This document shows, piece by piece, positions 39,287 through 48,270 of a stretch of DNA of 64,000 nt. Location: positions 1 to 64,000 of the forward strand of contig NZ_RJVO01000006.1 of the NCBI RefSeq assembly GCF_003730135.1, read 5' to 3'. This stretch comes from Stagnimonas aquatica (GTDB taxonomy: Bacteria; Pseudomonadota; Gammaproteobacteria; Nevskiales; Nevskiaceae). A program made the translations under genes and the position numbers. Below the pieces are notes generated by a model that was not told the origin of the DNA, did no database searches, and was given only the letters and a program-made list of their open reading frames with translations. Numbering within the stretch: position 1 is the stretch's first letter; each line of letters begins with the position of its first letter.

Positions 39287-40939
39287 ATGCTGGCTGCACA
39301 AACCCCGATCGAACGCCTGCTGGCCCGCGCCACCGAGACGCCGGACGCGCCCTGGCTGTACCAGAGCATCAACAGCGAATGGGGCGCCTACAGCTACGCC
39401 CAGGTGGCCGATCAGGTGTTGCGCATGGCCTCGGCGATCAAGGCGCTGGGTATTCCCAAGGGCGCGGCAATCGGCATCGGCGGCCGCAACACCGCGCACT
39501 GGGTGATGGCCGATCTGGCGATCAGCGCGGTCGGCTGCGTCAGCGTCGGCCTCTACCCCAAGCAGTCCACCGAACACTTGCAGTACATCCTCAAGCACTG
39601 CGAAGCCAAGGCGGTGTTCGTCGGCCCGATGATCGACGCCCAGGAGTTCATGGACGCGCTGCCGGCGGACCTGCTGACCATCGGCTTTCCCTACCCCGAC
39701 GCGCCGAAGTGCCAGCAGGACTGGAACGCGCTGATCGAGCAGCACGGCCGCCTGGACCAGCCGACCCCGCCGGGACCGGACGAGCTGATGACCCTGGTCT
39801 ACACCTCCGGCACCACCGGCTACCCCAAGGGCGTGATGCTGAGCTGGCGCAACGCCGAGTTCACCATCAACGGCCTGCTCAAGGCGATGCCGCCGAAGAA
39901 GGAAGAAATCTTCTTCTCCTACCTGCCCCTCGCCCACATGTTCGAGCGCGGCGCGGTGGAGCTGTCCAGCCTGTACCTGGGCGCCAAGATCTACTTCCTG
40001 GAACACCTGGAAAAGCTGCCCGAACAGCTCGCCTACGTGCGTCCGACCCGCTTCTTCGGCGTGCCCCTGGTCTACACCCGCATCCAGGCCGGCATCCTGC
40101 GCAAGATGCCGCAGGAGAAGCTCGACAAGCTGCTGCGCCTGCCGGTGATCGGCGGGCTGGTGAAGAAGAAGATCAAGAAAGCCGTCGGTCTGGACCGCGC
40201 CTCGCTGATCTTCTCCGGCGCGGCACCGATGCCGACGCCGCTGCTGCAATGGTTTGACAAGCTCGGCATCCAGGTCTTGCAGGGCTACGGCATGACCGAG
40301 AACAGCATCTACGCCAGCGCCAACCTCCCGCAGGCCAACCGCATCGGCTCGGTGGGCCGCGAGATGCCGGGCGCCAATACCAAGATCAGCGGCGACGGCG
40401 AGATCCTCTACAAGCATCCGGGCGTGATGCTGGGCTACTACAAGGAGCCCGAGAAGACCAAGGAAACCTTCACCGAGGACGGCTACCTGCGTACCGGCGA
40501 CCGTGGCCGCCTGGATGCCGAGGGCTATCTCTACATCACCGGTCGCGTGAAGGACATCTTCAAGACCATGAAGGGCAAGTATGTCGCCCCGGCCCCCATC
40601 GAGGGCGCGCTGGCGCGCAATACCGACATCGACCAGCTCTGCTTCGTCGGCAGCGAGCTGAAGCAGCCGATCATGCTGGTCAGCCTCAATGACGCCGGCC
40701 GCCTGAAGCCGCGTGCCGAAATCGAGGCGGCGCTGATCGCCGACATGGAAGCGGTCAATGCCAACCTGGAGCCACACGAGGCCATCGCCAAGATCGTGGT
40801 GGTCAAGGAGCCCTGGACCATCGACAACGGCCTGATGACCCCGACCATGAAGGTCAAGCGTCCGCAGGTCGAGCAGCGTTACTGCGATCTCATCCGCAAG
40901 GAAGGCGAGACCCGCAGCAAGGTCGCCTGGGAAGCCTAA
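39287..40939 (+). CDS. AMP-dependent acyl-CoA synthetase
   Basis: 550 residues. The P-loop-like YTSGTTGYPKG at 172-182, the GYGMTEN motif in the middle and the YLRTGDRGRLDAEGYLYITGR hinge block identify an ANL-superfamily ligase; the set matches the long-chain fatty-acyl-CoA synthetase branch. It activates a carboxylic acid to acyl-AMP and then acyl-CoA. The substrate cannot be read from sequence. Preceded by TGGAGAA; the next gene's start overlaps its stop (TAATG). Confidence 0.9.
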   Translation: MLAAQTPIERLLARATETPDAPWLYQSINSEWGAYSYAQVADQVLRMASAIKALGIPKGAAIGIGGRNTAHWVMADLAISAVGCVSVGLYPKQSTEHLQYILKHCEAKAVFVGPMIDAQEFMDALPADLLTIGFPYPDAPKCQQDWNALIEQHGRLDQPTPPGPDELMTLVYTSGTTGYPKGVMLSWRNAEFTINGLLKAMPPKKEEIFFSYLPLAHMFERGAVELSSLYLGAKIYFLEHLEKLPEQLAYVRPTRFFGVPLVYTRIQAGILRKMPQEKLDKLLRLPVIGGLVKKKIKKAVGLDRASLIFSGAAPMPTPLLQWFDKLGIQVLQGYGMTENSIYASANLPQANRIGSVGREMPGANTKISGDGEILYKHPGVMLGYYKEPEKTKETFTEDGYLRTGDRGRLDAEGYLYITGRVKDIFKTMKGKYVAPAPIEGALARNTDIDQLCFVGSELKQPIMLVSLNDAGRLKPRAEIEAALIADMEAVNANLEPHEAIAKIVVVKEPWTIDNGLMTPTMKVKRPQVEQRYCDLIRKEGETRSKVAWEA

Positions 40940-41364
40940 TGCACCTGCGCCCCGCCGGCCCGGACGATGCGCCGGCGCTGGCGCGGCTGTCGGGCGAATT
41001 CGGCTACTCCGAGGAGGTCGCACCCCTGCGCGAGCGCCTGTTCGCGCTGCTGCGGCAGGCCGACCAGACGCTCTGGCTGGCGGAAGAGGATGGCGAGGTG
41101 TTGGGCTGGATGAACGCCCGCATCAACCACCAACTGGAATCACCGCCACATGCCGAGATCACCGGTCTGGTGGTCACTGCCCAAAGACGCAGCCAGGGCA
41201 TCGGCGCGGCGCTGGTGGCGCAGGCGGAGCACTGGGCGCGCGAGCGTGGCTTGGGCGAGCTGCGGGTGCGCTCCCGTCTGGAGCGCACCCTCGCGCACGC
41301 CTTCTACCGCCGTCAGGGCTACGCCGAGCTGAAATCCCAGCGTTGTTTCGGCAAGGCTCTCTGA
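40939..41364 (+). CDS. GNAT-family N-acetyltransferase
   Basis: 141 residues. The acetyl-CoA-binding block VVTAQRRSQGIGAALVAQAEHWARE (motif A, Q/R-x-x-G-x-G/A) and the C-terminal ERTLAHAFYRRQGYAE are typical of GNAT enzymes. Its start overlaps the ligase stop, so the two are co-transcribed. The acetyl acceptor is unknown. Confidence 0.88.
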   Translation: MHLRPAGPDDAPALARLSGEFGYSEEVAPLRERLFALLRQADQTLWLAEEDGEVLGWMNARINHQLESPPHAEITGLVVTAQRRSQGIGAALVAQAEHWARERGLGELRVRSRLERTLAHAFYRRQGYAELKSQRCFGKAL

Positions 41365-41367
41365 GCC

Positions 41368-44300
41368 TCAGTTGCCGCCCAGGATCAACGTGTAACTGGC
41401 GCGCACCGCACTCGCCTCCTCGTCAGCGATGCCGACACCCAGGTTGATGGCGCTGCGGCCGTCGTCCGCGAGGCGCGACAGATTGAAGCCCAGCGCCCCT
41501 TCACCGCGATACCCCGCCACGCCGCCAGTGATGGCGAACTGCCCCGGCTTGAGCACCACCGGACTCGGCATCGTCGCCATGGCGATGGCGGTGCCGCTGT
41601 AGGCCAGCTTGGCGGCCTTGCTGAGATCGCCACGCAGACTGCCAATGCCCTCGTTGAGCTGGCCAACGGTCGCCGCGTCGTCGGCGCGAATGCCGCGCGC
41701 CACCCGGGTGATACGCCGGCTCTGGGTGCTGCTGCCGACACTCACGGTGTTCGCCTCCTCGGCGACACTGCCATTGCCCAGCGCGACACTGTTGTCGCCG
41801 CTGGCCACCGCGTTGTTGCCAATGGCGACCGCGAAGTTGCCGCTGGCCACGGCGTTGTCGCCCAGGGCCGTGGTGTTGGTGCCGGTCGCCTGCGCACCGG
41901 TGCCCACCGCCACCGAACTGCGCGCCACCGCGTTGTTGCCGATGGCCACCGAATTGCTCTGCATGGCCACCGAGTTGTTGCCGATGGCGACCGCACCGTC
42001 CGACTGCGTCTGCGCGCCGCTGCCGAGCGTCACCGTGTTGCTGCCGGCGGTGCTGGCGCCCTCGCCCAGGGCGACGGCATCGCTGGCGCCGTCGGCCACC
42101 TCGACATTGCCCATACCCACCACGCGCTCGAGTTCCTGCTGAGCGGCGGCCAGGCCCTCCATGCCCTGCTCGACCGCATCGAGACGGGCGCCCTGCTCGG
42201 CCTGGCCAGTCTGTAGCGCGTCGATCTCGCTCTCGGCGGTGCTGATGCGGCTGTCCTGCACCACGGCGGCGGCGTTGAGTGCGGCGACATTGGTCTCGGT
42301 ATTGGTGGCGCGCTGGCGCAGCTCCAGAATCTCCTGGTCGACGTTGCCGCCACCGCCGCCACCACCCGCCTCCAGGGCGCTCAGACGCTGATCCTGCAAG
42401 ACGTCGTTGCTGCTGAGCTGGGCGAGCGCGGTTTCTGCACCGCCCAGGCGTCCGCCGTGATCGGCCAGCGCCGCCTCGGCACCGTCGAGTCGCAGGCCGA
42501 AGCCCGAGACGCTGGTCTGAAGGCCGCCAAAGCCAGTCTCCAGCGCGCCCAGTCGGTTCCGGATCGGGCTCAGGTCGATGGCACCGCCAACGCCGGCAAT
42601 CGCCGCCTCCAACTGCGACAGATTGACGGCGTCGGTCGCGCTTTCGCCGGCGGCGACGTTGACCAGCCGGCGCTGCAGCTTGTCGGAGCCGATGGAGAAG
42701 GTGTTGGACTCGGTCGCCAGTGCACCGAAGCCCAGTGCCACCGCGTTCTGCACGCCGTCGGCAACACGGGCCTGGTAACCGATGGCGATGCTGCGCGCGG
42801 CGTCGTTGCCGACCCTTGCGGCGGAGATCGCCAGCACCTGGTCGGTTTCGCCATCGCCATCAATGTCGAGCGGCTCGTCGAGATCGTCGGCGCCACCGAT
42901 GGCGATACCGTAGTCCGCGCCAGCCAGCACCGCAGCGCCGTTGCCGCTGGCCATCGAGCCTTCCGCGACGGCGGTCGCGCCACTGCCCTGGGCCAGGCTG
43001 TGGCTGCCCAGTGCCGCCGCCGAGGTGCCCAAGGCCAGCGAACGGGAGCCGCCGGCCTCGCTGTCGTTGCCAAGCGCTACGCTGCCAGCCTGATTGGCGC
43101 GGCTCCCGGCGCCCATCGCCAGCGCATCCTGCTCGTCCGCAATCGCGCCCGCGCCCAAGGCCACACTGCGCGCGGAGGAGGCCCGGCTCGCCTGCCCCAG
43201 GGCGATGCTGCCGGCCCCGGCGGCGACCGCCTCGGCGCCGACCGCCGTTGCCAGCTCGCCGTCGGCGCGGCTGTAGGCGCCCAGCGCGGTGCTGAATCGC
43301 AGGCCGGCGCTGGCAAGCGTGCCGAAGGCCGCGCTGGCCTGTCCGCCCGCGAAGCTGGCAAAGCCGACGGCGCTGCTGTCCTGCTCGCGGGCAACGCTGC
43401 TCGCCCCGAGAGCAAGGCTGGCGTTGCCAATCGCCTGACTGGCGCGGCCTAGCGCCGTCGCCTCCTGCCCGTTGGCCGTGCTGGCCTGGCCAACGGCGGT
43501 GGAGCTGTTGCCCAGCACCTGGGCATTGGCACCGAGCGCGGTGCTGTGGTCGCCCACGGCCGCCGCCTGACGCCCGTAAGCCGCGCTCGCCGTACCCAAC
43601 GCTGCGCTGCTGAAGCCGCTGGCGGTGGCGGAGGCGCCGCTGGCCACACTGAGGCGGCCGACCGCGACCGAAGCGGTGCCCGTGGCCTGTGCCACGGCGC
43701 CAATCGCGCTGCTGGAAATGCCACTCGCCTCGGCACCGAAGCCGAGGGCGGTGGAGTCGCTGCCGGTGGCGCGTGCAAAGCCGCCGAGAGCTGCGCTGTT
43801 CTGCTGCGCGGCATTCGCGCCGGAACCCACGGCGACGCCGTAGCTGCGCGCCGCCGTAGCGTCACGTCCGATGGCAACCGTATCGGCCTGCAGGCCGCTG
43901 GCGTCAGCCCCGATGGCAACCGCACCGTTGGCGCCGTCGGCCACCAGAGTGCCGCTGCCGATGGCGATGGCCTCCTGCGCCCCCGAACCACCTTCGCTGC
44001 CGATCACCGCACCGGTGCCGGCGCCAATGACCAGCGAGGACGCGGCGCCACTACTGGTGCTGCCCAGCACCCGGGCGAAATGGCCCAGCGCCACCGACTG
44101 CGCGCCATCGACCTGCAACTGGTAGCCGATGGCAGTGGCGAATTCGCCGGTGATGAAGATGCCGCTGCCGATGCCGTGGGCCCGCGTGGCGGTGCTCGCC
44201 AGCGTGATCTCGTGACCAATCGCCTCGCCCTCGCGGACATGGACCTGGTTGCCGATGCCGGTGATCCGCACCCCGTCGGCGAGCGCCAGGTTGCCGACAC

Positions 44301-45150
44301 CGAGGATCGTGCCGTTTTCGCTGTCGACCCGATTACCCCAGCCGAAGGTCAGCGAGTCCTCGTCCGAAGTCACGGTGTTGTGCGAACCAAACACCGAATT
44401 GAAACGGCTGACGGTATTGAAGCTGCCGAAGACGTCGGCGGAGTTCACGACGTTGCCGATGCCAATCGCCGTGCCTGCATTCTCGATCTGATTATCGACC
44501 CCGATGGCGATCATCGGCGCGCCGGCAAACTCGCTGACGCCGAGGATGTTTCCCGAGCCGATGGCAATGCTGTCGTCGCTCTGCGTCTGGTTGCCGCGAC
44601 CGATGGCCAGCGAGCGCTCGCCGCGGGCGCCGTTGGCCACACCGAAAGCCACCGCATCCCGGCCGTCGGCGAGGTTGCTCGCGCCCACCGCGCTGGCGTT
44701 GAGGCCTTGCGCCTCGTTTCCGAAACCAGCGGCGAGACTGTTGATGCTGCGAGCCACATTGCCGCGCCCGAGCGCCGCACTGTTCTGACCCGCCGCGCTG
44801 TTGCCGGTGCCGACCGCGACGCCTTGAAAGCCGTTTGCGGTGTTGCCGTTGCCGACTGCGACCGCACGGATTTCTCCCGCCCGATTGCCGTTGCCGAGAC
44901 CGACCGCCCCGGTGGCGGACACGTTGTTGTCGATACCGACCGCGACCGCGTCCTGACCACTGGCACGATTGCTCACGCCGCAGGCAAACGCGCCGGCACC
45001 GGTCGCGGTGCTGCCAAAACTCTGCCCGCCGTCTTCGAACGAGGCGTCGCAAACCGTGCCCGCATGGGCGGCGCCCAGGTGAAACAGGCTCGCGGCAGCC
45101 AGGGCAAGCGCGGTCTTGCGCAGGGAAACAGCGGGAATTTCGAGGGTCAT
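41368..45150 (-). CDS. YadA-type trimeric autotransporter adhesin
   Basis: 1260 residues from the ATG at 45150 (GGAGATC upstream). Signal peptide to about residue 30; a very long head of 14-residue left-handed-roll repeats with A-x-G and S-x-A-x-G motifs (about 60-840); neck motifs ATDAVNLSQL and DDAATVGQLN; a coiled-coil stalk; and a C-terminal four-strand YadA anchor (about 1190-1260). It should trimerise in the outer membrane and adhere to surfaces. An EF-hand-like DIDGDGETD is inserted near the end of the head. The last residue is Asn, not the usual aromatic. Confidence 0.92.
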   Translation of the reverse strand: MTLEIPAVSLRKTALALAAASLFHLGAAHAGTVCDASFEDGGQSFGSTATGAGAFACGVSNRASGQDAVAVGIDNNVSATGAVGLGNGNRAGEIRAVAVGNGNTANGFQGVAVGTGNSAAGQNSAALGRGNVARSINSLAAGFGNEAQGLNASAVGASNLADGRDAVAFGVANGARGERSLAIGRGNQTQSDDSIAIGSGNILGVSEFAGAPMIAIGVDNQIENAGTAIGIGNVVNSADVFGSFNTVSRFNSVFGSHNTVTSDEDSLTFGWGNRVDSENGTILGVGNLALADGVRITGIGNQVHVREGEAIGHEITLASTATRAHGIGSGIFITGEFATAIGYQLQVDGAQSVALGHFARVLGSTSSGAASSLVIGAGTGAVIGSEGGSGAQEAIAIGSGTLVADGANGAVAIGADASGLQADTVAIGRDATAARSYGVAVGSGANAAQQNSAALGGFARATGSDSTALGFGAEASGISSSAIGAVAQATGTASVAVGRLSVASGASATASGFSSAALGTASAAYGRQAAAVGDHSTALGANAQVLGNSSTAVGQASTANGQEATALGRASQAIGNASLALGASSVAREQDSSAVGFASFAGGQASAAFGTLASAGLRFSTALGAYSRADGELATAVGAEAVAAGAGSIALGQASRASSARSVALGAGAIADEQDALAMGAGSRANQAGSVALGNDSEAGGSRSLALGTSAAALGSHSLAQGSGATAVAEGSMASGNGAAVLAGADYGIAIGGADDLDEPLDIDGDGETDQVLAISAARVGNDAARSIAIGYQARVADGVQNAVALGFGALATESNTFSIGSDKLQRRLVNVAAGESATDAVNLSQLEAAIAGVGGAIDLSPIRNRLGALETGFGGLQTSVSGFGLRLDGAEAALADHGGRLGGAETALAQLSSNDVLQDQRLSALEAGGGGGGGNVDQEILELRQRATNTETNVAALNAAAVVQDSRISTAESEIDALQTGQAEQGARLDAVEQGMEGLAAAQQELERVVGMGNVEVADGASDAVALGEGASTAGSNTVTLGSGAQTQSDGAVAIGNNSVAMQSNSVAIGNNAVARSSVAVGTGAQATGTNTTALGDNAVASGNFAVAIGNNAVASGDNSVALGNGSVAEEANTVSVGSSTQSRRITRVARGIRADDAATVGQLNEGIGSLRGDLSKAAKLAYSGTAIAMATMPSPVVLKPGQFAITGGVAGYRGEGALGFNLSRLADDGRSAINLGVGIADEEASAVRASYTLILGGN

Positions 45151-45460
45151 CGTGATCTCCGTTCTGAACAGGCAGGTGTGCACGCGGCCTTTCCGCCCGC
45201 ACACCCTCCCTATTCAGAACGGGATCGCTGTCGCGATCCCCTCAGACCGATCACTCTCGGTTGTGTGGTCGCTCACATTTCGCCGAGGGCCAGGTCGGCT
45301 CTCCATTCGGTATTCCCGGCGTGTTCGAGCCCCATCGATGGCGACTCCGGTTTACAGAGCGGTGCCGAGGTCGCTTCGGCGGCCATCCCCCGGGAGCTGA
45401 GTGCCCAGCGAATCGGCAGAGCCTGGCGCCGTACAGGCCTCGCCTCGGGCATGTCGTCGC
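45151..45460. promoter_or_regulatory. Adhesin upstream region with hairpin
   Basis: GGGATCGC (45221-45228) and GCGATCCC (45233-45240) form a perfect 8-bp stem with loop TGTC, about 70 bp upstream of the adhesin start. It could be a leader hairpin or operator. The rest of the interval, to the VWA gene stop at 45461, shows no gene. Confidence 0.4.
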
Positions 45461-46420
45461 TTAGTCCGTGGGTACGCGGATCAGCTTCACGCCGGCCTTC
45501 ACGCCCGCGACCCAGCCTTCGCCCTCGGGACGCAGGGTCATTGGCGCGCCGTACCCCTGCAAGTGACAGCGCGGATAGTCGATGAAGAAACTGCCGGTCG
45601 GCTCGTAGTGCCAACCCGCGCAACTCGTGTCGGCCAGGCACTGCGCCTGGCAGTCCTGGGCAGTCCGGTCGACGGCGAATTCGATGACCCGGGCGCCGCT
45701 CTCGGCGCTGACGCCGTCAATCTGTTCGCCCGTCGACCATTCCAGCGCATGGCCGGGGATCCATTGCTCGGCCGTCTTCACCGCCACCGGCTTGCCGGCG
45801 GACACGGCTTCTAGGGCGCGGTTGAGCTCGCCGGCATTGCGGGCCTCCAGGAACTGGCCGCCAGTGCTGCTGGCGAGACACTGCAACTGCTGACGGGCCG
45901 GGCCTTCCGGCAGGTCGAAGCCGATCACATGGGCGGTGAAGTCCACGCCCGAGGCCTCCAACTCCTTGCCGAGCGCACAGGGGTCGGCCTTGCAGGTCTC
46001 CTCGCCATCGCTGACCAGAATCACCGTCGCCTTGCGCTCGGTGGACTTCAACTGCTCGGCGGCCAGCCGCACGCTGGCGGTGATCGGCGTCATGCCCTTG
46101 ACCTGAAGGCCATCGACGCGCTGCAGAAAGACGGCAGCATTCATCGGCTGCGGCGACTGGATCAGTTCGATGTCGGCACAATCCCCCTTGCGCCGATGGC
46201 CGTAGGCAATCAGGCCAAGCGACTGGCCCGCCGGCCAGGTCTTGAGCATGGTCGCCACCGCCTGCCGCGCGATCTCCACCTTGGGCCTGCCCCCGATCTG
46301 TCCCCACATCGACCCGGAGGCGTCGAGGACTAGGATCGAGGAACCGCCATCCGTAGCGGCCGAAAACAGGGGGAAGGCCAGCAGCGCCGAAGCCAGCAGC
46401 CCGGAGATGGAACGGGTCAT
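45461..46420 (-). CDS. Secreted VWA-domain protein with PAN/apple-like end
   Basis: 319 residues. Signal peptide 1-21; a von Willebrand A domain with a complete MIDAS: D33-A-S35-G-S37, T111 and D138 in SDGEE; then a Cys-rich C-terminal domain (CQAQCLADTSCAGWHYEP) like PAN/apple modules. Such proteins bind proteins or glycans at the cell surface or in the periplasm. The gene may be transcribed separately from the downstream adhesin. Partner unknown. Confidence 0.82.
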   Translation of the reverse strand: MTRSISGLLASALLAFPLFSAATDGGSSILVLDASGSMWGQIGGRPKVEIARQAVATMLKTWPAGQSLGLIAYGHRRKGDCADIELIQSPQPMNAAVFLQRVDGLQVKGMTPITASVRLAAEQLKSTERKATVILVSDGEETCKADPCALGKELEASGVDFTAHVIGFDLPEGPARQQLQCLASSTGGQFLEARNAGELNRALEAVSAGKPVAVKTAEQWIPGHALEWSTGEQIDGVSAESGARVIEFAVDRTAQDCQAQCLADTSCAGWHYEPTGSFFIDYPRCHLQGYGAPMTLRPEGEGWVAGVKAGVKLIRVPTD

Positions 46421-46475
46421 GGGAAGAATCCGGAGGAAGCAAGACGGAAACGGCGGTCACGCCGCATGCTGCGGC

Positions 46476-47360
46476 TCAGTCGCCGCCGAAGAGCTTGCCG
46501 AAAGCCTTGTCGAGCACTTTGTCGACCGCGCGATCAGTGGCGGAATCGACCTCCGCCTCGGCGCGCCCCTGCACGCGGTCCTGCTGGCGCTCGACCTTCT
46601 GGCCGAAGACGCCGCCCAGAGGGTTGCCGGAGGCCGCGCCGCCAGCACCGCCGAGGGCGCCAAGACCAGACAAGCCGGCCGGCATCTGCATCGGCTCCGC
46701 CGGCAACTCGAAGCGAGCGGCCGCAGGCTTGCTGGTACTCAGGCTCAACACCCGGAATTCGTCACCGACTCTCAGCAGACCAAGACCGCGACGCTGGAAC
46801 TCGGCCTGCAACTGCAAGCTGCCCTCCGGTTCGACGATTCCGGCCGCCGCCTGCATCGCAGTGCCGAAGGCACTCAGGGCCTCGGTCATCTCACGGGCCG
46901 TGGTGTTGGCGGTCAACACCATCTCCTTGGACTGCCGATCACCGCTGCGGGTGGTGTAGTCGAGCCGATAGACCTCGCCACGCAGGCCGGCCACCGTTTC
47001 GCTGCGGCCGGTGGCGCTCAGGCCGTGATAGGCCGCGACGTCATCGAGACCATCGCGCGGCGCACCCTGGGCGGCCATCTGCCCGGCCATCTTCATCATC
47101 GCGCCCATCTCCATGACGAAGGGCTGGCCATCCATGTCGCCCACGGTGTAGGCCTTGCCGTCACGGAAGATCAGGTAGCCTTGGCCGGCAGCGGCGCCCG
47201 TCGAAGCCTGCATGCGCAGCCGAGCGCCATCGAATTCGAGCCCGGCGCGGGCGCGGTCACTGCCCAAGCCGCTTTCGATCTGCGCGCTGCCAGCCGCCAG
47301 TGCCATCGGCGCAGCGAAGACCGCCAGGCCGAATACCAGTGCATTGAGGTTGCGGTTCAT
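46476..47360 (-). CDS. Exported protein of unknown function
   Basis: 294 residues from the ATG at 47360, with GGGAG 8 bp upstream (the ATG at 47366 is too close). Signal peptide 1-24 ending ALA. The mature protein has a Met-rich segment (MEMGAMMKMAGQM) and a Gly/Ala/Leu-rich linker near 220-240, and ends in a charged amphipathic helix (VDKVLDKAFGKLF). No family recognised. Divergent from the sigma factor gene (80 bp apart), so possibly under its control. Confidence 0.65.
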   Translation of the reverse strand: MNRNLNALVFGLAVFAAPMALAAGSAQIESGLGSDRARAGLEFDGARLRMQASTGAAAGQGYLIFRDGKAYTVGDMDGQPFVMEMGAMMKMAGQMAAQGAPRDGLDDVAAYHGLSATGRSETVAGLRGEVYRLDYTTRSGDRQSKEMVLTANTTAREMTEALSAFGTAMQAAAGIVEPEGSLQLQAEFQRRGLGLLRVGDEFRVLSLSTSKPAAARFELPAEPMQMPAGLSGLGALGGAGGAASGNPLGGVFGQKVERQQDRVQGRAEAEVDSATDRAVDKVLDKAFGKLFGGD

Positions 47361-47439
47361 GAACATCACTCCCAAGGTGGTCGGCGAGCTTGATAGCGCC
47401 GTCACAACACAAGAACGAGATCGCCAGCAAAATCCCCTC

Positions 47440-48006
47440 ATGAGCACCGAGGATCCGCTTCAGGCCGAATTCGACGAAGCGCCGCTGCAAGCCGCAGCGG
47501 CGCAGCTCGCGCCCTTGTTCTACGCCGACCTCAAGCGTCTGGCCCGGCGCCTGCGCCACGGCGTCGGCCGTGGCTCGGAGACTTTGCAGACCACGGCGCT
47601 CATCCACGAGGCCTACCTCAAGCTGCACACCACCCCGGCCTGGAACGACCGCCGGCACTTTCTGCGCGCGGCGGCGCTGGCGATGCGCCAGGTACTGGTC
47701 GACGACGCCCGTGCGCGGCTGACCGGACGGCGCAATCAGGGCGAAGCCACGCTGCCACTGGAAGCAGCCGAGCAGGTCGCCGCCGAGGCGCCTGACGATC
47801 AGGTGCTTGCGATTGATGAGGCGCTACAGCGGCTCGCCAAGTTCAGTCCCCGTCTCGCCCGGACCGTCGAGTGCCGCTACTTTGCCGGCTACACCGAGCC
47901 CGAAGCGGCGGAGGCGCTGGGCGTGGGCATCGCCACCGTGCAACGAGATTGGGTGAAGGCGCGGGCCTGGTTGTACCGGGAACTGAGCGACAGCCTCGGG
48001 AGCTAG
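47440..48006 (+). CDS. ECF sigma factor (kinase-linked type)
   Basis: 188 residues. Region 2 includes LQTTALIHEAYLKLH (49-63), DRRHFLRAAALAMRQVLVDDARAR; region 4 includes YFAGYTEPEAAEALGVGIATVQRDWVKARAWLYREL. This matches the ECF group genomically linked to Ser/Thr kinases (ECF43), in which a region-2 threonine is phosphorylated to allow core binding; Thr51/Thr52 lie at that place. No anti-sigma gene is near, but a kinase gene is convergent. Its TAG stop is provided by the end of a MITE-like element. Confidence 0.85.
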   Translation: MSTEDPLQAEFDEAPLQAAAAQLAPLFYADLKRLARRLRHGVGRGSETLQTTALIHEAYLKLHTTPAWNDRRHFLRAAALAMRQVLVDDARARLTGRRNQGEATLPLEAAEQVAAEAPDDQVLAIDEALQRLAKFSPRLARTVECRYFAGYTEPEAAEALGVGIATVQRDWVKARAWLYRELSDSLGS

Positions 48007-48270
48007 GGCGAATCGGCACTCATTGCATCGCTGCGTTGCGAGTCAAAACCGCGCAGTGCGAGGCGCGAGACGCCGCGCAGGTTGGAACCTGGGCAAGTCT
48101 CGCAACGATGCAATGCGCGGTTTTGGCCGCAAGCCTTCTGGGCCGGACTGTTTTGGCGCATCGCCACGTCAGCAAGTCCTTCAATACCGACGTATTGCGC
48201 AGACTCGCTTCCTCGCGCTGCGCCAAAACAGCCTCGGCCGCAGCGATGCAATGAGTGCCGATTCGCCCTA
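48004..48270. mobile_element. MITE-like element, 267 bp, perfect 32-bp inverted ends
   Basis: The first 32 bases (48004-48035, TAGGGCGAATCGGCACTC...) are exactly the reverse complement of the last 32 (48239-48270). Nested inverted blocks occur inside (AAAACCGCGC with GCGCGGTTTT; CTGTTTTGGCGCA with TGCGCCAAAACAG). No open frame of interest, so a non-autonomous element or BIME-like repeat. The terminal TAG on each strand is the stop codon of the flanking gene. No clear target duplication. Confidence 0.72.

Noticed and set aside
39284-41023. 579-codon minus-strand open frame opposite the acyl-CoA ligase
   Set aside because: Antisense to a textbook AMP-binding enzyme; shadow.
41700-45000. Repeats in the adhesin taken as a CRISPR or satellite array
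   Set aside because: The period follows the 14-residue protein repeat, varies in sequence and lies in frame; there are no constant repeats with unique spacers.
43546-45585. 679-codon plus-strand open frame opposite the adhesin
   Set aside because: It mirrors the adhesin repeats and has no start signal or domain; the YadA protein with signal peptide and anchor is real.
48003-48270. Small open frames inside the MITE-like element
   Set aside because: They are palindromic mirror images of each other and only reflect the inverted structure.
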